Translations under genes and position numbers: made by a program | From: Methanoregula sp. | GTDB lineage: Archaea; Halobacteriota; Methanomicrobia; Methanomicrobiales; Methanospirillaceae | Direction: 5' to 3' | DNA length: 11,415 nt | Assembly (NCBI GenBank): GCA_028711405.1 | Contig: JAQTSH010000016.1 | Location: 981 to 12,395, forward strand | In this document: positions 6,991 to 11,415 of the stretch, one piece after another | Layout: each line of letters opens with the position of its first letter | Numbering within the stretch: position 1 is the first letter of the stretch | Notes under the pieces: model-generated | What the model was told of the DNA's origin: nothing | The model's input: the letters and a program-made list of their open reading frames with translations, nothing else | Database searches by the model: none

Positions 6991-7001
6991 CGTCATATTC
7001 A
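6991..7001 (+). promoter_or_regulatory. Shared upstream motif CGTCATATTCA, copy 2
   Basis: Exact match to 5134-5144 at nearly the same distance from the downstream start codon, so the duplicated unit reaches at least 120 bp upstream of the genes. Confidence 0.4.
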
Positions 7002-7113
7002 AAAACAGTTTTCCGGGAGTACCAGGTGACCGGGAGCGCCAGGGTTCATGGGAGTGCTGCCCGTAGTTCCGGGAACATGGCTCGTGTCTTTCCACGGGAC
7101 AGGGGATGGATCG

Positions 7114-8673
7114 ATGCAAACAGGGAAAGTGACCGGGTATGTGCTGATACTCTGCCTTGTGCTCATTGGATGTGCTTTTTTGGCAGGGTGCACCCGGAAA
7201 GGACCGGATGCCGGGAGTATGAATGAGTCCAGCGTCGTGACAACAGATGTGGGATCAGTCTCAGGACGGAACGAGGACAGCCTCCAGGTGTATCTTGGCA
7301 TCCCATACGCCGCTCCTCCGACCGGTGACCTGCGGTGGCGACCTCCTGCACCAGTACAACCCTGGAATGGCACCAAAGAGACAACTCGGTTTTCACCTGC
7401 CTGTCCCCAGCCGGCGACTGCGGATCCCTCATCCGGAGACATTCCCGCGAATATGAGCGAGGACTGCCTGTACCTCAATGTCTGGACACCCGCCCGCAAT
7501 GCCGATGAAAAACTCCCGGTCATGGTATTCATCCACGGTGGGGCATTCGGACAGGGTTCCGGGTCCTCCCCAATGTATAACGGGACTGCCCTGGCAAAGA
7601 AAGGCGTCATCGTGGTGACGTTGAACTACCGGCTGGGCGTGCTCGGCTTTTTCACCCATCCCGACCTGGCAAACGAGTCTATGCACCACACATCAGGCAA
7701 CTACGGGCTTCTCGACCAGCATGCCGCGCTCGTGTGGGTCCAGCGGAACATCGGGGCGTTTGGCGGAGACCCGTCCCGTGTGACCCTCTTCGGGGAGTCA
7801 GCCGGAGCTTCCAGTATCCTCATGCATCTCGTGAGCCCGGAGAGCACCGGACTCTACCGGCAGGCGATCATCCAGAGCGGACCGCTGTGGACGAACGGAA
7901 CCACGGTGAAGATCGTAGATTCACGGGAGGATGCCGAACGGTGGGGGCTGGAATATGCACGACTGCTTGGGTATACTGGTCCGGATACCATACGGCAGAT
8001 GCGGACGGTGAGCGCCCAGGAGCTCGTCAATGCAACTCCCTGGCAGGCATCCTCATTCTGGCTTACGTACCTGCTGAAGTTCAAGCCGACGATTGACGGG
8101 TGGCTGATCCCCGATTCACCGGATACGCTGTTTTATCTCCACCGCCAGAACCCGGTGCCCCTCATCATCGGCACGAACCGCGATGAAGGTACCCTGCTTG
8201 CCGCGAACGCGAACTTGACCGTTCCGGAATATGAACGATTCATCCGGGCGCGGTTCGGGAACAACGCTGATGCGGTTCTCGCCCGGTATCCTGCCAATTC
8301 GACCGAAGAGGTCCAGTATCGCCTCGAGCGGATCATGACGGATTACGACTTTTCGGATGCCGCGAAGTGGGTTGCCGGTTCGATGGCGGACATCAACCAG
8401 AGCACGTACCTGTACCGGTTCACCTATGCGATGCCCGGGCAACCCATGGGAGTCTTCCATGGCAGTGAACTCTTCTTTGTGTTCAGACCTCCAACGATGA
8501 AACCGGATCCGGTGAGCGGTTCTGTGTCGGATACCATGATGGATCTCTGGGTCAGGTTCGCGAAGACCGGGGATCCAAACGGCGGGATGAATGTGAGCTG
8601 GTCGAAATACACCCGGGATGAGGGGGGGTACCTGGATATCGGGGAAGTCCCGGTGATGAAGAGCGGGTATTGA
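7114..8673 (+). CDS. Type-B carboxylesterase, membrane-anchored lipoprotein (esterase 2)
   Basis: A 519-residue carboxylesterase/lipase of the cholinesterase-like type-B family. The N-terminus is a signal peptide (hydrophobic 8-22) ending in lipobox LAGC, with C26 as the lipidation site, so the enzyme should sit on the outer face of the membrane. Family landmarks are VYLGIPYAAPPTGDLRW (59-75), the Cys pair C97/C118 (the conserved EDCLYLNVW disulfide), oxyanion FIHGGAFGQGSG (139-150), nucleophile elbow GESAG with S229, catalytic E358 in NRDEGT, and H449 in VFHGSELF. All three catalytic residues are intact. It hydrolyses carboxylic esters; the substrate is unknown. The frame opens at 7048, but the start at 7114 puts the signal peptide at the terminus and has GGGGATGG upstream. 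It is the downstream member of a tandem pair and probably carries the function lost in copy 1. Confidence 0.9.
   Translation: MQTGKVTGYVLILCLVLIGCAFLAGCTRKGPDAGSMNESSVVTTDVGSVSGRNEDSLQVYLGIPYAAPPTGDLRWRPPAPVQPWNGTKETTRFSPACPQPATADPSSGDIPANMSEDCLYLNVWTPARNADEKLPVMVFIHGGAFGQGSGSSPMYNGTALAKKGVIVVTLNYRLGVLGFFTHPDLANESMHHTSGNYGLLDQHAALVWVQRNIGAFGGDPSRVTLFGESAGASSILMHLVSPESTGLYRQAIIQSGPLWTNGTTVKIVDSREDAERWGLEYARLLGYTGPDTIRQMRTVSAQELVNATPWQASSFWLTYLLKFKPTIDGWLIPDSPDTLFYLHRQNPVPLIIGTNRDEGTLLAANANLTVPEYERFIRARFGNNADAVLARYPANSTEEVQYRLERIMTDYDFSDAAKWVAGSMADINQSTYLYRFTYAMPGQPMGVFHGSELFFVFRPPTMKPDPVSGSVSDTMMDLWVRFAKTGDPNGGMNVSWSKYTRDEGGYLDIGEVPVMKSGY
7251..7392 (+). repeat. Near-identical patch shared by both esterase genes, copy 2
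   Basis: Partner of 5371-5512 at an offset of 1880 bp; see that entry for the comparison. Confidence 0.85.
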
Positions 8674-8676
8674 ATT

Positions 8677-8686
8677 GCACTTTTTT
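8677..8686 (+). terminator. GCACTTTTTT after esterase 2 (T-run terminator candidate)
   Basis: The same decamer as after esterase 1, 3 nt past the stop, followed by similar sequence (GTCCGAA versus GTCTGAA). No stem-loop precedes it, as usual for archaea. Confidence 0.35.
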
Positions 8687-8837
8687 ATGAGTCCGAACGA
8701 GATCGTGAAGGGATTATTTTCGTGCCAGGATTGTATTACTGGTATAGTCCCGCTGACGTGAAGCGGTTCCTGTGATCATTTCAATCAACCTCCACCGGGA
8801 GATAGGAGCCCCAGCCATTCCGGAATACCCCCATAAG

Positions 8838-8848
8838 CAAATAAAAAT
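8838..8848 (+). promoter_or_regulatory. Possible TATA-like element of the MFS gene
   Basis: The AT-rich stretch CAAATAAAAAT stands out in GC-rich surroundings about 40-50 nt before the MFS start. That spacing would allow transcription to begin about 20 nt upstream of the ATG. Confidence 0.35.
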
Positions 8849-8887
8849 GCGGCACTCTCTTGTACCCAGCAGGATAAATGGGTACGT

Positions 8888-10378
8888 ATGGAAACTACAA
8901 GTCGGGGAACAGATACGGCGGGATTTAATCTCCTGATCCTATCCATCTCACTTGCCTCATTCATGTCGGCACTTGACGGGACGATCGTCAATATTGCACT
9001 ACCAACCATTTCAAAGGGATTCGATATCTCTTCGAGTACAGTAAGCTGGGTGGCGACCATCTACCTGTTGGTGATGGCGGGCTGCGTCTTGATCTTTGGA
9101 AAATTATCGGATGGCATCGGGTTTAAGAAAGTCTTCCTGGCAGGATTTGTGATCTTTACCCTGGGATCGTTTTCCTGCGGTCTCCTGCCCGACCTCTTAT
9201 CTTCGTTTCCCGTGCTCATCGGTTCACGCGCATTCCAGGCGGTGGGTGGTGCAATGATAACGGCAATTGCACCGGCGATGATCACCGCGTATATTCCTAT
9301 GGCACAGAAAGGAAAAGCCATGGGTATTATCATGACGGTTGCCGCACTCGGAACTGCCATTGGACCGACCATCGGAGGAGTGCTCACCCAGTTCCTCTCA
9401 TGGCACTGGATCTTTTTTATCAACGTGCCGGTGGGAATTATCGCGCTCATTTTAGGTGCAAAAGTTATACCGGCAACCATGCCCCACGACAAGCCTGCAG
9501 GCTTTGATAAAGCCGGTGCATTGTTGATCTTCACCGGTCTTGCAGCCCTCCTCTTTGCGGTCTCTGAAGGGCAGACCCTGGGATGGAATTCCCCGTCAAT
9601 AATTGGCGCCCTTGCACTTGCCGTCATCACACTTGGCTATTTTGTGTGGCACGAACTCAAGGCGGCAGATCCGTTGCTGGAGCTCCGCCTTTTCAAGAAC
9701 CGGAATTTCCTCTTCACCAACCTGATCATGTCATTGGTCTTTTTCAGTTTCGCCGGAATCAATTACCTGCTCCCGTTCTATCTCCAGTACGTCAAAGGTT
9801 TCGGGACATCAGATTCCGGGCTGATCCTGACTTCGCTGTCGATTGCCATGATGGTTGCCGGACTTGTTTCCGGGCTGTTATATAACCGGGTTGGTGGCAG
9901 GGCGCTCTGCATCGCTTCGGGTATCCTGCTGGTTGCTGGGTATTATATGATGACACTCCTCCGGGTTGATACTTCAATAGGATTTGTGGTTATCTGTCTC
10001 GTCGTGCTGGGTTTCAGCCTTGGACTGATGATCACACCCGCCTCAAATATGATCATGAACTCAGTATCAAAGCGGTACCAGGGTATGGTTTCCAGCCTGA
10101 CGAGCCTTGAGCGGTTTGCCCCGCTGACACTTGGGATTGCCTTTGCGAACCTGGTATTTATGCAGGGCATAGTCGTATTTGCCGGAGAGCAGGAGATCAC
10201 GCACAACGCACCGGCAAATATCAAACTGGGTTTGATAACAGCGGGTTTTGATCTTGCGTTCTTCGCCTCCCTTGTTGTTGCGGTTATCATCCTCATCCTT
10301 TCCTTGTTTGCACGGCAGGAAGTGCACCCGGACTACCAATCTGGCAAAGACGATGGTGGAAAGACGGAAATAATTTAA
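8888..10378 (+). CDS. MFS transporter, DHA2 (EmrB/QacA-type, 14-helix) drug exporter family
   Basis: A 496-residue integral membrane protein of DHA2 length. Helix 1 carries SALDGTIVNIALPTI (27-41), the D-x-T...ALP motif of DHA2 exporters. The loop between helices 2 and 3 has motif A (GKLSDGIGFKKV, 71-82). Motif C of antiporters, GTAIGPTIGG, spans 155-164, followed by SWHWIFFINVPVG typical of this family. Many hydrophobic segments continue to a last helix around 448-474 and a short polar tail. Members export drugs, dyes or metabolites by proton antiport; the substrate here is not readable. The ATG at 8888 follows AGGAT by about 15 nt, and an out-of-frame ATG lies at 8878. It follows the esterase genes in the same direction after 214 bp, apparently with its own promoter. 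Confidence 0.88.
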   Translation: METTSRGTDTAGFNLLILSISLASFMSALDGTIVNIALPTISKGFDISSSTVSWVATIYLLVMAGCVLIFGKLSDGIGFKKVFLAGFVIFTLGSFSCGLLPDLLSSFPVLIGSRAFQAVGGAMITAIAPAMITAYIPMAQKGKAMGIIMTVAALGTAIGPTIGGVLTQFLSWHWIFFINVPVGIIALILGAKVIPATMPHDKPAGFDKAGALLIFTGLAALLFAVSEGQTLGWNSPSIIGALALAVITLGYFVWHELKAADPLLELRLFKNRNFLFTNLIMSLVFFSFAGINYLLPFYLQYVKGFGTSDSGLILTSLSIAMMVAGLVSGLLYNRVGGRALCIASGILLVAGYYMMTLLRVDTSIGFVVICLVVLGFSLGLMITPASNMIMNSVSKRYQGMVSSLTSLERFAPLTLGIAFANLVFMQGIVVFAGEQEITHNAPANIKLGLITAGFDLAFFASLVVAVIILILSLFARQEVHPDYQSGKDDGGKTEII

Positions 10379-10381
10379 AAA

Positions 10382-10399
10382 TTTATTTTTTAAAATAAA
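10382..10399. terminator. AT-only inverted repeat after the MFS gene
   Basis: TTTATTTT and AAAATAAA are separated by TT, a few bases after the stop. The T6 run within it could terminate transcription. The hairpin would be weak, and the sequence may only reflect AT-rich spacer. Confidence 0.3.
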
Positions 10400-10570
10400 A
10401 ATAAGCAGGACCGTTCAGCATCTTCCACATTGCCATTCCCCTCATGTTTTTCCATGATGGTTAGCAGGTGGAAATTTTATCATCATCGTAAGAGTATTAT
10501 TTATTTTTGGTATTGACACAATAGAAAGATATTCCGGTTAAATGAGGTTTATCAATTTCGAGGATTTTCT

Positions 10571-10820
10571 ATAAAAAAGACGCAGATTTCCATCCTGGCA
10601 ATCGTGATTTCTGCCTGCCTGATTTTCATGGCAGGGTGTACAAGCACCGCCAACTCCTGCCCTCCTGCCCTCCCGCAGTCCTGGCAGTTCAGCAGTACCC
10701 GGTCGTTTCGTTTAACGTGACACCGGTCCAGTACGCGCAGGTGAACGGGGTTACGTTGGGTTACCGTGAATTCGGATCCGGTGAACCGCTCCTGGTGGTG
10801 CAGGGATTCGGTGCCTCCTG
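10571..10820 (+). pseudogene. Decayed alpha/beta-hydrolase lipoprotein gene, N-terminal part only
   Basis: The frame from 10571 reads (I)KKTQISILAIVISACLIF then MAGCTS, a classic lipoprotein signal with lipobox MAGC, but its first codon is ATA where ATG is expected. GAGGA lies at a fitting distance upstream. This frame stops at 10718-10720. A second frame carries QYPVVSFNVTPVQYAQVNG then VTLGYREFGSGEPLLVVQGF, the typical N-terminus of alpha/beta-hydrolase-fold proteins (first strands and the oxyanion loop GFGAS). A frameshift in the repetitive Pro/Ala codons near 10650-10680 separates the two. Homology ends after GFGASW, where transposase sequence begins, so the nucleophile Ser, Asp and His regions are gone. 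Three independent lesions make this a clear pseudogene. Confidence 0.7.
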
Positions 10821-11135
10821 GTCCACCCGACTTTCCTGAAAAAACCGATTCGGGCGGAAGGACTGATTTCGCTTATCTATATTGCAATGCTCTTCCTGTC
10901 GGTCATGGTGGCGATGACACGACAGAGGGTGAAACTTATTGGCGAACTGCCAAAAATACAATATGCAAATCGCACACTCGAGGATCCAACGTACGATTTG
11001 TTGACATTCCTTCTTGCACCTTTTGAGGTTTGGTCAATGGAATCTTCCAGATCCATTCGTTGTCTTGTACCAGAAATGGAGGATTATCTGAACTTGTTAT
11101 TGTATCTCGTGGATGCTGAACCTGCTAATCCATAA
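10821..11135 (+). mobile_element. C-terminal remnant of an IS1634-like transposase
   Basis: The frame, open through 10821, reads PTFLKKPIRAEGLISLIYIA then MLFLSVMVAMTRQRVKLIGE, DPTYDLLTFLLAPFEVWSM and ends at TAA. The pattern FLKKP.R.EGL followed by a hydrophobic helix and a PT..LL.... segment is the C-terminal end of IS1634/IS4-superfamily transposases as I know them. The first several hundred residues, including the DDE residues, are missing, so it is not mobile. Base composition is lower in GC than the genes to the left. It abuts the broken hydrolase gene directly, so either a truncated element inserted there or later deletion removed the middle of both. No terminal inverted repeat could be paired because the other end is absent. 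Confidence 0.6.
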
Positions 11136-11415
11136 TTCAGTGTAAACCGTATGGCAGTCTGACGAGTGGAACATGGGATCTTTGGCGCGTTTGGGTGTGT
11201 GTGTTTTTTAAAATTCCTGAATGCAGATATGGATTGTACAAGTGTTTGAGGCTCTTGCATATTTGCCGTGAACATTATCAGATCCAAATGTGCTTGTTGC
11301 ATCGTAATTATCGGATCCAACTCAAACATTTGTCTCAAGGTGCGAAATCTGTGGGATATACCTGATGATGCAACTGTGGATCCGGTGGAAGTAGTTTTGA
11401 TAACCTGGTGTTTGT
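11084..11415 (-). CDS. Open frame at right edge, possible 3' part of an unknown gene
   Basis: The - strand frame is open from the window edge for about 110 codons. The first 65 or so look protein-like: VASSGISHRFRTLRQMFELD, PIITMQQAHLDLIMFTANMQ, EPQTLVQSISAFRNF. The amphipathic pattern fits helices. I do not recognise the family. After AFRNF the sequence (KKHTHPNAPK...) looks random and overlaps the end of the transposase remnant on the other strand. The true gene may therefore have lost its 3' end to the insertion element. Chance opening in AT-richer DNA is possible. Confidence 0.3.
   Translation of the reverse strand, partial: KHQVIKTTSTGSTVASSGISHRFRTLRQMFELDPIITMQQAHLDLIMFTANMQEPQTLVQSISAFRNFKKHTHPNAPKIPCSTRQTAIRFTLNYGLAGSASTRYNNKFR

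Larger units (their letters stand above)
6780..7113. other. Intergenic region between the two esterase genes
   Basis: No gene is seen in 334 bp. It begins with the T-run and ends with GGGGATGG before the esterase 2 start. It holds the repeated motif CGTCATATTCA and an AT-rich stretch (about 6962-6984, ATAAATCCAAAACAATAAC) that may contain the promoter. Short frames here lack family likeness. Confidence 0.5.

Noticed and set aside
7048..7113. Longer start for esterase 2
   Set aside because: It would bury the lipoprotein signal peptide. The start at 7114 places the signal and lipobox correctly and matches esterase 1.
6999..7610. 203-codon frame opposite esterase 2
   Set aside because: Mirror of a strongly supported gene; no family-like sequence, explained by GC-rich codon bias.
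9061..9630. 189-codon - strand frame under the MFS gene
   Set aside because: Antisense of transmembrane codons; no ribosome site or recognisable domain.
1..11415. CRISPR array, tRNA, rRNA, riboswitch or integration site
   Set aside because: No regularly spaced repeats, cloverleaf-like segments or integrase gene were seen on either strand.

Overview
The window is GC-rich archaeal DNA. Archaeal signs are iron-sulfur flavoproteins of the methanogen type (compact CX2CX2CX5C cluster), an archaeal-style DUF4143 ATPase, a HepT/DUF86 remnant, AT-rich TATA-like boxes and short leaders. The combination and base composition suggest a methanogen of the Methanomicrobiales (for example near Methanoregula or Methanosphaerula). 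This is inference; no ribosomal or methanogenesis marker is present.

Left part (1-3216): the tail of a broken HepT-like gene is followed by two tandem iron-sulfur flavoprotein genes on the + strand, 3 nt apart. A convergent ATPase gene (DUF4143 type) follows on the - strand. Beyond it lies a third, 5'-truncated copy of the flavoprotein gene, 97% identical to the second over 206 bp. The ATPase gene is therefore bracketed by direct repeats of flavoprotein sequence. Its promoter carries a perfect 14-bp inverted repeat whose arms flank a TATA-like element.

Middle (3213-8673): a - strand operon encodes a small carboxymuconolactone-decarboxylase-like protein and a metal-dependent amidohydrolase, with stop and start overlapping (TGATG). 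Divergent from it are two tandem type-B carboxylesterase lipoprotein genes. The upstream copy has a 2-nt frameshift and three changed active-site motifs; the downstream copy looks intact. The copies share a 142-bp patch of near identity, a promoter-region motif and a GCACTTTTTT element just after the stop, so the duplication unit includes flanking DNA.

Right part (8674-11415): a DHA2-type MFS exporter gene is followed by a decayed alpha/beta-hydrolase lipoprotein gene (ATG to ATA start, frameshift), cut off by the C-terminal remnant of an IS1634-like transposase. At the right edge a - strand reading frame, open to the window end, may be the tail of another gene.

Taken together this looks like an accessory region shaped by tandem duplication, gene decay and insertion. 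Intact functions are redox flavoproteins, an amidohydrolase with a CMD partner, one membrane-anchored esterase and one drug-type exporter. I see no CRISPR array, tRNA, rRNA or integrase. A complete novel system cannot be claimed; the most unusual items are the ATPase cassette between flavoprotein repeats and its palindromic promoter.
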